Assembly (NCBI GenBank): GCA_003281795.1
Contig: QCAW01000013.1
Span: 1-32,130 of the forward strand
DNA from: Pelagibacteraceae bacterium AG-345-F21
GTDB taxonomy: Bacteria > Pseudomonadota > Alphaproteobacteria > Pelagibacterales > Pelagibacteraceae
Length of the DNA stretch: 32,130 nucleotides
Direction: 5' to 3'
Shown here: positions 15,691 to 24,009 of the stretch, in pieces
Layout of the letters: every line of letters starts with the position of its first letter
Position numbering within the stretch: position 1 is the first letter of the stretch
Made by a program: the position numbers and the translations under genes
The notes under the pieces: generated by a model
Databases searched by the model: none
What the model was told of the DNA's origin: nothing
Seen by the model: the letters and a program-made list of their open reading frames with translations, nothing else

Positions 15691-17557
15691 TTTTAAACAG
15701 TCTTAAAAAACCTCCGAATGAAATCATTGTTACTGAAATCCAAATCCACATCATAAAAGGTTTTTTTTGGAATTTTATATTGTAGTATTCAGATCTATCG
15801 ATATTGCTCATAGTTAAATAATAATCTTCAATTAAATTAGATTTGATTGCCGCTTCATAAGTTAATGTTTGTGGATTGTTGTAAATTCTTATCTCTGGTG
15901 TTAAAATTTTTTCTTGATTTTTCTTTAAATCATTAATCTTTAACTTTCCTATAACAGCTTTGTAATTTGAATAATCTTTTAATTCTAATTCTTGAAATTT
16001 AATTTGATAATTTTTAAAATTCTTTGTTTCTCCTAGTTTGATATTAAAATCTTTTTCAATTGCAAAATGATGGTTTAAACCAATGAATAATACTAATAAT
16101 CCAAATGATAAGTGAGAGATAATTCTTGCTAAATCTGTTTTTGACTTTTTCAATGATTGGGTAAAATCTATCAGAGATGAAATTATTAAAAAAAGAGATG
16201 ATATGACTAAAAGATTTGATAAAATGCTATATCTTTTAAAAATATAAAATATAGTAAAATTTATTAATATAGCCGCCAATAGAATAAAAATTAAAATTTT
16301 TATATTTTCAAATCTATTTTTTATCCACTTAGCCTGCGGTCCAATAGTCATAAAAAAAAGAAAAATTATTACTAATGGAAAAATAACAGTATTATAAAAA
16401 GGGGGACCAACTGAAATTTTATTATTCGTCAAAGCGTCTAAAAATATAGGATAAAATATTCCTAGCATAACTGTAACAAGGTAAAACATCATGAACCAAT
16501 TATTTACTAAAACAAATGTTTCTTTGCTATTCGGGTTTATAAAATATTTTTTGTTCTCATATTTCCTAAATAATATAAAGAGAGATCCAAAAATCATAAA
16601 GCTGAGGAAAATCAAAATATATACTCCTCTACTTGGATCGCTAGCAAAAGTATGAACTGAGTTAAGAATGCCTGATCTAACTAAAAAAGTTCCCATTACA
16701 CTTAATATAAAAGTTAACAAACAAAGAATAATTACCCAGAAGTATAATATGTTTCTTTTTTCTAAAACTATCAGAGAATGTACTAAAGCGGTCATAGAAA
16801 ACCAAGGCAGTAAGGAAGCGTTCTCCACTGGATCCCAAAACCAAAATCCTCCCCAACCCAACTCGTAATAAGCCCAAATAGATCCTACTAAAATTCCTAA
16901 AGTTTGAAAGCTCCAAGAAATAAGTACCCAATTCTTAATAGACGAAGCGAAAGAGCTTTCAGAATAATTGGTAACTAGTGAAGCCATTGCTGCTGAAAAG
17001 TAAATAGATGAACCTACAAACCCTATATAAAGTAAAGGAGGATGAATCGCTAAGGCAGGATCCTGTAAAATTGGATTCAATCCCAACCCCTCTAAAGGAA
17101 TTGGAGTTAAATTTTCAAAAGGATTAGAATTAAACAATATAAAGAATAAAAATCCTAAAATTAAAAAATTTTGAAAAATTAATGTGTATAATCTAAATTT
17201 TTTAGGATGACTTTTATTAAAAATTAAAAATAAGAATGAAAATATCGTTAAAATTATAACCCAAAGCAATAAGCTACCCTCGTGATTACCCCAAGTGCCT
17301 GAAATTTTATAAAATATTGGCTTTAATGAATGTGAGTTTTGATAAACAGAAACTAAAGAAAAATCAGAAATGATAAAAGCACCGACAAGTGTAAAAAAAC
17401 AAATAATTATTGATGTGCTTTGTATTAAACTATACTTATAAATTTTTGAAGATAATGAGCTTTTAGAAGATTTCAGATTTTCAAATGAGTAATAAATAAT
17501 AGTTATTCCTAAGAACGTATTTAAAAATAATAGTAAATTTCCTAAATTACTTAACAT
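15674..17557 (-). CDS. ccmF: Heme lyase subunit CcmF
   Basis: A 627-residue polytopic inner-membrane protein, the core of the heme lyase that joins heme to apocytochrome c with CcmH. The tryptophan-rich WWD-type motif WGGFWFWDPVEN is at 235-246, and conserved histidine-containing segments are TWGNHEGSLLLW (about 88-99) and LAIHPPLLY (His172). About fourteen hydrophobic segments are visible, with a periplasmic domain near residues 485-595 before the last helix. Length is only slightly shorter than the usual 640-660. It overlaps ccmE by 11 bases and ccmG by 17. Confidence 0.96.
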   Translation of the reverse strand: MLSNLGNLLLFLNTFLGITIIYYSFENLKSSKSSLSSKIYKYSLIQSTSIIICFFTLVGAFIISDFSLVSVYQNSHSLKPIFYKISGTWGNHEGSLLLWVIILTIFSFLFLIFNKSHPKKFRLYTLIFQNFLILGFLFFILFNSNPFENLTPIPLEGLGLNPILQDPALAIHPPLLYIGFVGSSIYFSAAMASLVTNYSESSFASSIKNWVLISWSFQTLGILVGSIWAYYELGWGGFWFWDPVENASLLPWFSMTALVHSLIVLEKRNILYFWVIILCLLTFILSVMGTFLVRSGILNSVHTFASDPSRGVYILIFLSFMIFGSLFILFRKYENKKYFINPNSKETFVLVNNWFMMFYLVTVMLGIFYPIFLDALTNNKISVGPPFYNTVIFPLVIIFLFFMTIGPQAKWIKNRFENIKILIFILLAAILINFTIFYIFKRYSILSNLLVISSLFLIISSLIDFTQSLKKSKTDLARIISHLSFGLLVLFIGLNHHFAIEKDFNIKLGETKNFKNYQIKFQELELKDYSNYKAVIGKLKINDLKKNQEKILTPEIRIYNNPQTLTYEAAIKSNLIEDYYLTMSNIDRSEYYNIKFQKKPFMMWIWISVTMISFGGFLRLFKNAKNY

Positions 17558-17975
17558 TCTTTTTAATTTTATCTTTTAATTCAGGCGGCATGTAATTTTC
17601 ATCATGTTTTGCAAGTATCCTGTCGGCAATAAAAAAGTTTTTATCTTGGAGTTTGCCCTCTGCTACAACTCCTTTTTCTTCAGAAAATAAATTTGGGACA
17701 GTACCGCTGTAGCTTATTTTGATTTCATTTTTATAGTCGGTTATTATAAATAATATTTCTGACCTACTTACTCTTAAAGTATCTTTCTTTACCATTCCTC
17801 CTATTCTTATTTTTTTTGCAAAATTAATATCTTCACTATTTTTGATTTCAGTTGGAGATTTAAAATATAAAATATTATTATTTAATGATTTTAGAATTAA
17901 AAAAATTGCTAGTATAGAGAAAGATAAAAATATTGTTAAAAGAGACGCTCTTTTTTTTACGTTTTTTGGAAGCAT
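17547..17975 (-). CDS. ccmE: Heme chaperone CcmE
   Basis: A 142-residue membrane-anchored periplasmic heme chaperone that carries heme from CcmC to CcmF by a covalent bond to a histidine. One N-terminal helix (about 11-29) is followed by an OB-fold beta domain with IRIGGMVKKDTL and YSGTVPNLFSEEKGVVAEG. The heme-binding motif LAKHDENYMP has the attachment histidine at 124 and the conserved tyrosine at 128. Full length for the family. The gene lies eight bases after ccmD and overlaps ccmF. Confidence 0.96.
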   Translation of the reverse strand: MLPKNVKKRASLLTIFLSFSILAIFLILKSLNNNILYFKSPTEIKNSEDINFAKKIRIGGMVKKDTLRVSRSEILFIITDYKNEIKISYSGTVPNLFSEEKGVVAEGKLQDKNFFIADRILAKHDENYMPPELKDKIKKNVK

Positions 17976-17983
17976 TAAATGCT

Positions 17984-18217
17984 TTAAATTACTTTGTTGT
18001 AAGACGATAAAACTTGAGAGGCAATTTTTGAATTTTCTAAAATAATTTTTCTTCTTTCGATTGGAAGCTCCTGTATTTCTTTTGCGTACTCTCTCTCGCT
18101 CTTTTTTAGTGTTTTATAAGTTTTCAAATAAAGACACGCACAAGAGAGAAAAGTTACTATAAAAGAAGACCAAACAAAAAGGCCAAAACCGTTCATAGAT
18201 ATAAAATTTTGTATCAT
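17984..18217 (-). CDS. ccmD: Small heme-exporter protein CcmD
   Basis: A 77-residue protein with one membrane helix (about residues 8-31) and a basic/acidic cytoplasmic helix after it (KTLKKSEREYAKEIQELPIE). CcmD holds the heme-CcmE complex at CcmC/CcmAB and is poorly conserved, so identity comes mainly from its size, topology and exact place between ccmC and ccmE. It is somewhat longer than the common 45-65 residues. Its start overlaps the ccmC stop by four bases (ATGA). Confidence 0.85.
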   Translation of the reverse strand: MIQNFISMNGFGLFVWSSFIVTFLSCACLYLKTYKTLKKSEREYAKEIQELPIERRKIILENSKIASQVLSSYNKVI

Positions 18218-18921
18218 AGTCTTTTTAAATTCTTTTTCTTTATTTTAATGATTTCTGTCTTATATTTCATTAGAAAAATTAGCGCACAATACAACAACAA
18301 AGCTAAAAACATAAGCAATAACGGTATCATCATTGATGAATGTATAGAGTTAGATTGCAAAAACTTAATACTTGCTGGTTGATGAAGTGTGTTCCACCAT
18401 TCAACTGAATATTTTATTACTGGGATATTTATAAACCCGATAATGGCAATAATACTTGAAACTTTGTTTGCTTTGTCATCTTCTAGAATCATCTTATTAG
18501 AAATTATAAAAAGAATATAAAATAAAGCTAATATTACCATTGAAGTAAGTCTTGCGTCCCATGCCCACCAAGTTCCCCACGTTGGTTGAGCCCAAATAGA
18601 ACCGGTAACTATTGCAAGACAAGTAAACATTAGTCCTAAGGGTGCGATACTTTTTGTAATTAAATTTGAGTATTTCATTTTAAAAATAAAGTTCAATATT
18701 GATAATAAAGCTATGACAGAAAATGCAGCTAAACCAATCCAAGCAGATGGTACGTGAACATACATAATTCTAACTGTTTCACTTTGTAAATAATCAGGTG
18801 GAGAAAATATCAAAGCAAATGAAAGAGCTGCCAACAAAAAAACAAAAAAAATAGAATTAATAAAATTAATTAATTTATCTATCCATTTAAATACAATTGT
18901 ATTATTTAATAAATTTAACAT
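18214..18921 (-). CDS. ccmC: Heme-handling protein CcmC
   Basis: A 235-residue inner-membrane protein with six helices that loads heme onto CcmE. The WWD-type motif WGTWWAWDARLT is at 115-126, and the two flanking axial histidines are His56 (VHVPSAW) and His180 (NTLHQPASI). First gene of the ccm cluster in transcription order. ccmA and ccmB, which usually precede it, are not in the window; instead an intergenic region with two inverted repeats and hspQ lie upstream. Confidence 0.96.
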   Translation of the reverse strand: MLNLLNNTIVFKWIDKLINFINSIFFVFLLAALSFALIFSPPDYLQSETVRIMYVHVPSAWIGLAAFSVIALLSILNFIFKMKYSNLITKSIAPLGLMFTCLAIVTGSIWAQPTWGTWWAWDARLTSMVILALFYILFIISNKMILEDDKANKVSSIIAIIGFINIPVIKYSVEWWNTLHQPASIKFLQSNSIHSSMMIPLLLMFLALLLYCALIFLMKYKTEIIKIKKKNLKRL

Positions 18922-18968
18922 TAGATTTAACTACTATAATATTATTTTTAAGTGAAGTGTGAATTTGA

Positions 18969-19023
18969 GCCTAATTGAGAATTTGGAGGGAGTAAAGAAG
19001 TATGATCTAATTCCCAATTAGGC
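18969..19023 (-). repeat. Inverted repeat IR-A between hspQ and ccmC
   Basis: Arms of 15 bases at 18969-18983 (starting GCCTAATTG) and 19009-19023 (ending CAATTAGGC) match at 14 positions and are separated by 25 bases. As minus-strand RNA the single mismatch becomes a G-U pair, so a 15-base-pair stem can form in the transcript direction of hspQ and ccmC. The loop holds a pyrimidine tract (purines GGAGGGAG on the plus strand). There is no adjacent T run, so this does not look like a simple terminator. It may be a leader structure or an operator. Confidence 0.5.
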
Positions 19024-19026
19024 AAC

Positions 19027-19078
19027 AACATGATTAATCTAGGCATAATCTTTGTCATAGATTTGCATTAATGATGTT
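19027..19078. repeat. Inverted repeat IR-B between hspQ and ccmC
   Basis: Arms of 12 bases, AACATGATTAAT at 19027-19038 and ATTAATGATGTT at 19067-19078, match at 11 positions, with a further TCTA/TAGA pairing inside. It starts three bases after IR-A, so two hairpins would sit in tandem in the 178-base gap. Neither has a recognised riboswitch sequence that I can name. The tract otherwise holds no ORF of note. Confidence 0.4.
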
Positions 19079-19099
19079 AAATTTTAGGCAAATATATTA

Positions 19100-19423
19100 T
19101 TAATTGGAAATTTTGAAATAATTTGAGCCTTTTTTTCCGTAAAAAATTTCTTCAATCAAAGGATGCTTTACAGGTTTGTCAGATTTATCTAATAGTAGAT
19201 TTTGCTCAGAAACGTAAGCTTCGTAAGTCACGTCATTGCTTTCAGCTAATAGGTGATAAAATGGTTGATCTTTCCTTGGTCTTACATCTTTAGGAATAGA
19301 CTGGTACCATTCCTCTGAATTATTAAATTCAAAATCTACGTCATAAATGACACCTCTAAAATCAAAATGTCTATGCTTAACAACCTCACCTATTGAAAAT
19401 TTAGCATTATTACTTGAAGCCAT
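19100..19423 (-). CDS. hspQ: Heat-shock protein HspQ (hemimethylated-DNA-binding-like)
   Basis: A 107-residue protein with the HspQ/YccV domain: FSIGEVVKHRHFDFRGVIYDVD, the WYQS segment, and RPRKDQPFYHLLAE followed by YVSEQNLL (quoted in pieces). In enterobacteria HspQ is a specificity factor of the Lon protease and was first reported as a hemimethylated-DNA-binding protein; which role applies here is unknown. It is probably transcribed alone or as the first gene before ccmC. It faces ispZ across a 76-base divergent promoter region. Confidence 0.88.
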   Translation of the reverse strand: MASSNNAKFSIGEVVKHRHFDFRGVIYDVDFEFNNSEEWYQSIPKDVRPRKDQPFYHLLAESNDVTYEAYVSEQNLLLDKSDKPVKHPLIEEIFYGKKGSNYFKISN

Positions 19424-19499
19424 AACTAATAGTTAATAATTTTTTTGTTAAAATCAATATCTAATTTATTAAAATTTTATTATATGCTAATAACTATGT

Positions 19500-20045
19500 G
19501 TGAATAAGTCGTTTTTAAAATTTATTACAGATTTTGGTCCTCTATTAATTTTTTTTACTATCTACTACAAAAGTGGAAACAGTTTAACAGCCGCAATCCC
19601 ACCCCTAATAATCTCTACATTAATTGCTGTTGCGATAATGTATTTTGTTGAAAAAAAGGTTCCCTTCGTACCATTAATTGGAGCCATAGTGATCTCGTTA
19701 TTCGGAGGATTGACTTTATATTTTAATAATCCGATCTTTATTTATATGAAGCCTACAATAGTAAATATTATATTTGCTGCCATCCTAATTATAAGCAAAA
19801 CTTATTTTAACAAAAATTTTTTAAAACTATTTTTACAAACAGCTTTTCAATTAAACGAGGAAGGATGGAATAAGCTTAACTTCAGATGGGCTTATTTCTT
19901 TATATTTTTAGCAATTTTGAATGAAATAGTTTGGAGAACACAGCCAGAAACCACTTGGGTTAATTTTAAAGTTTGGGGAATGCTACCAATTACAATTATT
20001 TTTACGGCTATGCAATTACCCTTAATTAATAAAAGCAAATTATGA
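19500..20045 (+). CDS. yciB: Septation protein A / YciB family inner-membrane protein
   Basis: A 181-residue membrane protein (IspZ, YciB) with about five or six helices, involved in cell-envelope synthesis and septation. Recognisable stretches are FITDFGPLLIFF at the N-terminus, KPTIVNIIFA, and the conserved LNEIVWRTQPETTWVNFKVWG. Length is typical. The start is GTG: a stop codon lies in frame just upstream at 19491 and the nearby ATG (19496) is in another frame. Its stop overlaps the DUF2794 start by four bases. In many alphaproteobacteria this gene follows ftsY directly. Confidence 0.92.
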   Translation: MNKSFLKFITDFGPLLIFFTIYYKSGNSLTAAIPPLIISTLIAVAIMYFVEKKVPFVPLIGAIVISLFGGLTLYFNNPIFIYMKPTIVNIIFAAILIISKTYFNKNFLKLFLQTAFQLNEEGWNKLNFRWAYFFIFLAILNEIVWRTQPETTWVNFKVWGMLPITIIFTAMQLPLINKSKL

Positions 20046-20389
20046 ATAAAATTAGATTAGTTATTAATAATGAGGTTAAAAGAAAAAATAAAGAGAAGTT
20101 TTTTGTTAAAAAAGAACTTCAAAGCATATTAAACTTGTATGCAAAAATGGTTTCTAATGGATCTTGGAAAGATTATTCTTTTTCATCTGGATCTAGAGAA
20201 ATATCGTTTGACGTCTATCAAAGAGCTTCTGAAAAACCTGTTTTAAGAATACTTAAAAATTTCAAGCCAAATTACCACAATGAAAAATTTTTGATTAAAG
20301 ACAAAAATGGAAAAATATTAAAAAAGTCTAAGAATTTGAGTCAATTAATAGATAAAATTAGTTGGAATAATTTAAAATTAGTGAAGTAA
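20042..20389 (+). CDS. DUF2794-family protein
   Basis: A 115-residue soluble protein matching the alphaproteobacterial DUF2794 pattern: a start region with LVINNEVKRKNKEKFFVKKELQ, then LYAKMVSNGSWKDYS, and FDVYQRASEKPVLRILK. Function is unknown in the family. It is coupled to ispZ through an ATGA overlap, and its stop codon abuts the stop of the opposing Bax-inhibitor gene with no base between them. Confidence 0.82.
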   Translation: MNKIRLVINNEVKRKNKEKFFVKKELQSILNLYAKMVSNGSWKDYSFSSGSREISFDVYQRASEKPVLRILKNFKPNYHNEKFLIKDKNGKILKKSKNLSQLIDKISWNNLKLVK

Positions 20390-21142
20390 TTATCTTCTTT
20401 GGCCAAATAGTCTTAGAAGCATAATAAATAAATTTATAAAATCTAGGTATAAAGTTAAAGCTCCCATAATAGCTTTTTTTCCCATTAATTCGCCACTATC
20501 GCTAGCCATATACATGTTTTTAATTTTTTGAGTGTCATAAGCGGTAAGTCCAACAAAAATTAAAACACCTAAAATAGAAATTACAAAATACATCATCGTT
20601 GATTTCATAAATATATTTACTAGTGAAGCGATTATAATTCCAATAAGACCCATCATTAAAAAAGAACCTAACTTTGTTAAATCTCTTTTAGTTGTATAAC
20701 CGTATATACTCATTGCGCCGAAAGTACCTGCTGTTATGAAAAAAACTCTAGTTATTGAGGTTCCAGTATAAGCTATAAAAATTGAAGATAAAGATAATCC
20801 CATTAATGCCGCAAAAATCCAGAAGACAGTTTGAGCTTTAGAAGCGCTCATTTTGGCAATTCCGAAACTCATGTAAAAAACAACTCCTAAAGGAGCTAAC
20901 ATTACTACCCAAGCTAGACCCGAGTTATAAAGAGAATTTCCTAAAGCGGTTAAACCTATCAGTTCTCCACTTGGACCTATTACTGCTGCAAACTTAAAAG
21001 TAAACAAAGCAATAAAACCTGTGAGAGCTAAAGCCGAGCCCATATAATTATAAACCTTAAGCATGTAAGCTCTTAGACCTTGATCAATTACTGCTTCTGA
21101 TGCAGAGGAACGAGCTGAGGATGATTGTTTGTTTAATTCCAT
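20390..21142 (-). CDS. Bax inhibitor-1/YccA family membrane protein
   Basis: A 250-residue protein with seven hydrophobic helices in the BI-1 (UPF0005, YbhL/YccA) family. Typical features are the N-terminal region before helix 1 with VIDQGLRAYMLKVYNYM, the TAYDTQKI motif containing the conserved Asp near residue 203, and LTLYLDFINLFIMLLRLFG at the C-terminus. Bacterial homologues include pH-gated calcium leak channels and the FtsH-interacting YccA. The role here is not known. It is a single-gene unit facing the aldo/keto reductase across an 81-base divergent region rich in TATATA steps. Confidence 0.92.
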   Translation of the reverse strand: MELNKQSSSARSSASEAVIDQGLRAYMLKVYNYMGSALALTGFIALFTFKFAAVIGPSGELIGLTALGNSLYNSGLAWVVMLAPLGVVFYMSFGIAKMSASKAQTVFWIFAALMGLSLSSIFIAYTGTSITRVFFITAGTFGAMSIYGYTTKRDLTKLGSFLMMGLIGIIIASLVNIFMKSTMMYFVISILGVLIFVGLTAYDTQKIKNMYMASDSGELMGKKAIMGALTLYLDFINLFIMLLRLFGQRR

Positions 21143-21223
21143 AAGCTATATATATAAGTTTTTTTAACAACTTTTCAATAGTCAAAAAATGACCTAAAAA
21201 GCCTTAATATATATTACGATTTT

Positions 21224-22261
21224 ATGAAATACAAAAAATTAGGAACCACAGATCTAGATATAAGTTTAATTTGTCTCGGAACAATGACTTGGGGTACTCA
21301 AAATTCTGAAAGCGATGCATTTGAACAAATGGACTATTCTCTAGATAAAGGAGTTAATTTTTTTGATACAGCTGAACTTTATTCAGTTCCTCCAACCGCG
21401 GAGTCTTATGGAAAAACTGAAGTAATAATTGGCAACTGGTTTGAAAAAAGAAAGAATAGAAACAAAATAGTTTTAGCTTCAAAAGTTGCTGGTCCAGGTC
21501 TGGAATGGATAAGGGGTGGTGGAAATAATTTTTCTGAAAAAAAATTAGGCAAAGCAATAGATGACAGTCTAAAAAGATTAAAAACGGATTATATAGATCT
21601 CTATCAATTACATTGGCCAGAAAGATCTACAAATTGTTTCGGTAGAAGAGAGTATAAGGTAAACGAAAGTGAAGGTGAATGGAATAATTTTGAAAATGTT
21701 TTACTTGCACTTGAGAAATTTATCAAGAGTGGAAAAATTAGACACATTGGAATGTCTAATGAAACTCCTTATGGTCTTTCAAAATATTTAGAGATATCAA
21801 AAAATAAAAATCTACCTAGAATGATGTCTGTTCAAAATCCTTATAGCCTAGTAAATAGAACTTACGAAGTGGGTATGTCAGAAATCTCTATAAGAGAAAA
21901 ATGTGGTTTATTGGTTTACTATCCTTTGGCCTCTGGAGCATTGTCGGGAAAATATAGAAATGGTCAAATGCCAAAAAATGCAAGAATGACTCTATTTAAA
22001 GGTTGGGAAAGAATGATTAATCCTTTGGCAATGAAAGCGTACGATGAATACTATAAACTTTCTAAAGAAATTAATATTACTATGGTTCAACTCGCACAAG
22101 CTTTTGTTAATTCAAGGCCTTTTGTAACCAGTAACATTATTGGGGCAACTACAATGGATCAGTTGAAAGAAAATATTGAAAGTATCAATATCGACCTTAA
22201 CGAAGAAGTATTAGAAAAAATCAATACTATACACAATAACAATCCCAATCCTGCTCCTTAA
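21224..22261 (+). CDS. Aldo/keto reductase (Tas-like)
   Basis: A 345-residue NAD(P)H-dependent oxidoreductase of the aldo/keto reductase superfamily, resembling E. coli Tas. The catalytic tetrad is readable: Asp48 and Tyr53 (FFDTAELYS), Lys87 (LASKVAG) and His130 (YQLHWPERS). The C-terminal part has the cofactor-binding segment VNSRPFVTSNIIGATTMDQL. Physiological substrate unknown; carbonyl detoxification is a common role. It is followed after 44 bases by the IalB-like gene on the same strand, possibly in one unit. Confidence 0.9.
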   Translation: MKYKKLGTTDLDISLICLGTMTWGTQNSESDAFEQMDYSLDKGVNFFDTAELYSVPPTAESYGKTEVIIGNWFEKRKNRNKIVLASKVAGPGLEWIRGGGNNFSEKKLGKAIDDSLKRLKTDYIDLYQLHWPERSTNCFGRREYKVNESEGEWNNFENVLLALEKFIKSGKIRHIGMSNETPYGLSKYLEISKNKNLPRMMSVQNPYSLVNRTYEVGMSEISIREKCGLLVYYPLASGALSGKYRNGQMPKNARMTLFKGWERMINPLAMKAYDEYYKLSKEINITMVQLAQAFVNSRPFVTSNIIGATTMDQLKENIESINIDLNEEVLEKINTIHNNNPNPAP

Positions 22262-22305
22262 TTCAAGCCATTGAAATAGCTAATTTTTAGTATAAAAATA
22301 AATCT

Positions 22306-22803
22306 ATGTTAAAAAAAACTTTTATCATTTTGATTACCGTAGCATTTTCGTTAAACGCTTTTGCTAATACACCAAGATCAACGGGAAAATATAAAAATTG
22401 GGAAAGCTTCACAGCTGAAACTGAAAAAGGTAAAATTTGTTTCGCGCAAACTGTCCCAACTAAAAGAGCTCCATCAACAATACAAAGAGGAAAGTCAAAA
22501 TTATTTGTAACATTTAGGCCAAAAGAAAATATTAAAGATGAAGTAAGTATAACGAGTGGGCACGACTATAAAACCTCATCTGTTACTGCTGCTTCAGGGA
22601 AAAAAAAATATTCTTTTTTTTCACAAAAAAGTTTTGCATGGCTACTTGATGATCAGGAAGAAAAAAAATTTATAAAGTTAATGAAAAGAGCAACTAATCT
22701 TATTATAAAAGCCAGAACAACTAAAGGCGCTGAAACAACAGACCATTATTCAATGATGGGTTTTACAAAAGCATATAATACGGCCAAAAAAACTTGTAGC
22801 TAG
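22306..22803 (+). CDS. Invasion-associated locus B (IalB)-like periplasmic protein
   Basis: A 165-residue exported protein with a Sec signal peptide (about 1-20, cleavage near AFA). The mature part reads as the IalB-family pattern: an early GKYKNWESFTAE segment, Cys48 in KICFAQTVPTK, then LFVTFRP, and a final Cys164 (KKTCS) that could pair with the first cysteine in a disulfide. IalB-like proteins are common in alphaproteobacteria that are not pathogens, and the name does not imply virulence. Function unknown. Its TAG stop is followed directly by the argG ATG. Confidence 0.75.
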   Translation: MLKKTFIILITVAFSLNAFANTPRSTGKYKNWESFTAETEKGKICFAQTVPTKRAPSTIQRGKSKLFVTFRPKENIKDEVSITSGHDYKTSSVTAASGKKKYSFFSQKSFAWLLDDQEEKKFIKLMKRATNLIIKARTTKGAETTDHYSMMGFTKAYNTAKKTCS

Positions 22804-23988
22804 ATGAAAAAAATTGTTTTAGCCTATTCAGGAGGGCTTGATACTTCGATAATTCTTAAATGGCTCCAGGAAAATTATAAAGCTGAAGTTATTGCTTATA
22901 CATCTGATATTGGACAAGAAATAAATAAAAAAAAAATTATTAAAAACGCAAAGAGACTTGGTGTTAAAAAAATAATAATAGAAAATTTAAAGAATATTTT
23001 TGTTAAAGATTATGTTTTTCCAATGATAAGAGCTCATGCTGTTTATGAAGGAATTTATTTACTAGGAACTTCAATAGCAAGACCTTTGATCGCGAAAAGA
23101 CAGATTGCAATAGCAAAAAAATTTAAAGCATTCGCTGTTTCTCATGGAGCTACTGGCAAAGGGAATGATCAAGTAAGATTTGAGCTTGGATATGCCTTTT
23201 TTGGAGGAAAAAAAATCAAAATTATTGCCCCTTGGAGGGAGTGGAAATTGCAATCTAGAACTGACCTAATAAATTACGCAAAAAAAAATAATATTCCAAT
23301 ACCAAAAGACAAAAAAGGTGCTCCACCATTTTCTGTAGATGATAATATTTTTCACACTTCGACCGAAGGTAAAATTTTAGAAAATCCTAAAAATTCTGCA
23401 CCTGAGTTTATATTTCAAAGAACTGTTTCCCCTGAAAAAGCTCCCAATAAAAAAACTACAGTTAAAATTTTATTCAAAAATAGTGACCCTATTTCAGTAA
23501 ATGGTAAAAAGCTCAAACCAGAAAAACTTTTAGAAAAATTAAATTTATTAGCTGGAAAAAATGGTATCGGTAGAGTTGATTTAGTTGAGAATAGATTTAT
23601 TGGAATTAAATCAAGAGGGGTCTACGAAACTCCAGGTGGAACAATATTATATATAGCACATAGAGCTATTGAGTCGGTAACTTTAGACAAAGAGACTGTG
23701 CATGCCAAAGAGAGAATAATGCCGGAATATGCTGAATTAGTTTACAATGGTTATTGGTTCTCGAAAAAAAGATTAAAATTACAAAAAATCGTTGATAAAA
23801 AAAGAAATAAAGTATCTGGTGAAGTCGTGTTGAACCTTTACAAAGGTAACGTAACTATTTTATCAAGAAGAACAAAAAATAAAGCTTATTCGATGAAAAA
23901 AGTTTCTTTTGAGGAAAATAAATCTTTTAATAAATCTAAAGTTGAAAAATTTATTAAATTTCACTCTAAACAGTTATATAAATCCTAA
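22804..23988 (+). CDS. argG: Argininosuccinate synthase
   Basis: A 394-residue enzyme that joins citrulline and aspartate with ATP in arginine synthesis. The N-type ATP pyrophosphatase P-loop AYSGGLDTS is at 7-15. Other family motifs are SHGATGKGNDQVRFE, IAPWREW, DDNIFHTSTEG and GRVDLVENRFIGIKSRGVYETPGG (quoted in pieces), ending with the typical C-terminal region. Length matches the bacterial type I enzyme. It starts directly on the IalB-like stop (TAGATG), so it depends on read-through translation from that gene. No other arginine gene is in the window. Confidence 0.97.
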   Translation: MKKIVLAYSGGLDTSIILKWLQENYKAEVIAYTSDIGQEINKKKIIKNAKRLGVKKIIIENLKNIFVKDYVFPMIRAHAVYEGIYLLGTSIARPLIAKRQIAIAKKFKAFAVSHGATGKGNDQVRFELGYAFFGGKKIKIIAPWREWKLQSRTDLINYAKKNNIPIPKDKKGAPPFSVDDNIFHTSTEGKILENPKNSAPEFIFQRTVSPEKAPNKKTTVKILFKNSDPISVNGKKLKPEKLLEKLNLLAGKNGIGRVDLVENRFIGIKSRGVYETPGGTILYIAHRAIESVTLDKETVHAKERIMPEYAELVYNGYWFSKKRLKLQKIVDKKRNKVSGEVVLNLYKGNVTILSRRTKNKAYSMKKVSFEENKSFNKSKVEKFIKFHSKQLYKS

Positions 23989-24009
23989 AATTCTGATATT
24001 AAGTAGGTA

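Noticed and set aside
16677-16931. 84-codon minus-strand ORF inside ccmF in another frame
   Set aside because: It lies wholly within the conserved WWD region of ccmF, whose motifs are intact; the alternative frame shows no recognisable domain.
18922-19099. tRNA gene in the hspQ-ccmC gap
   Set aside because: No T-loop GTTCGA-type sequence, no acceptor stem of seven base pairs and no cloverleaf could be drawn on either strand.
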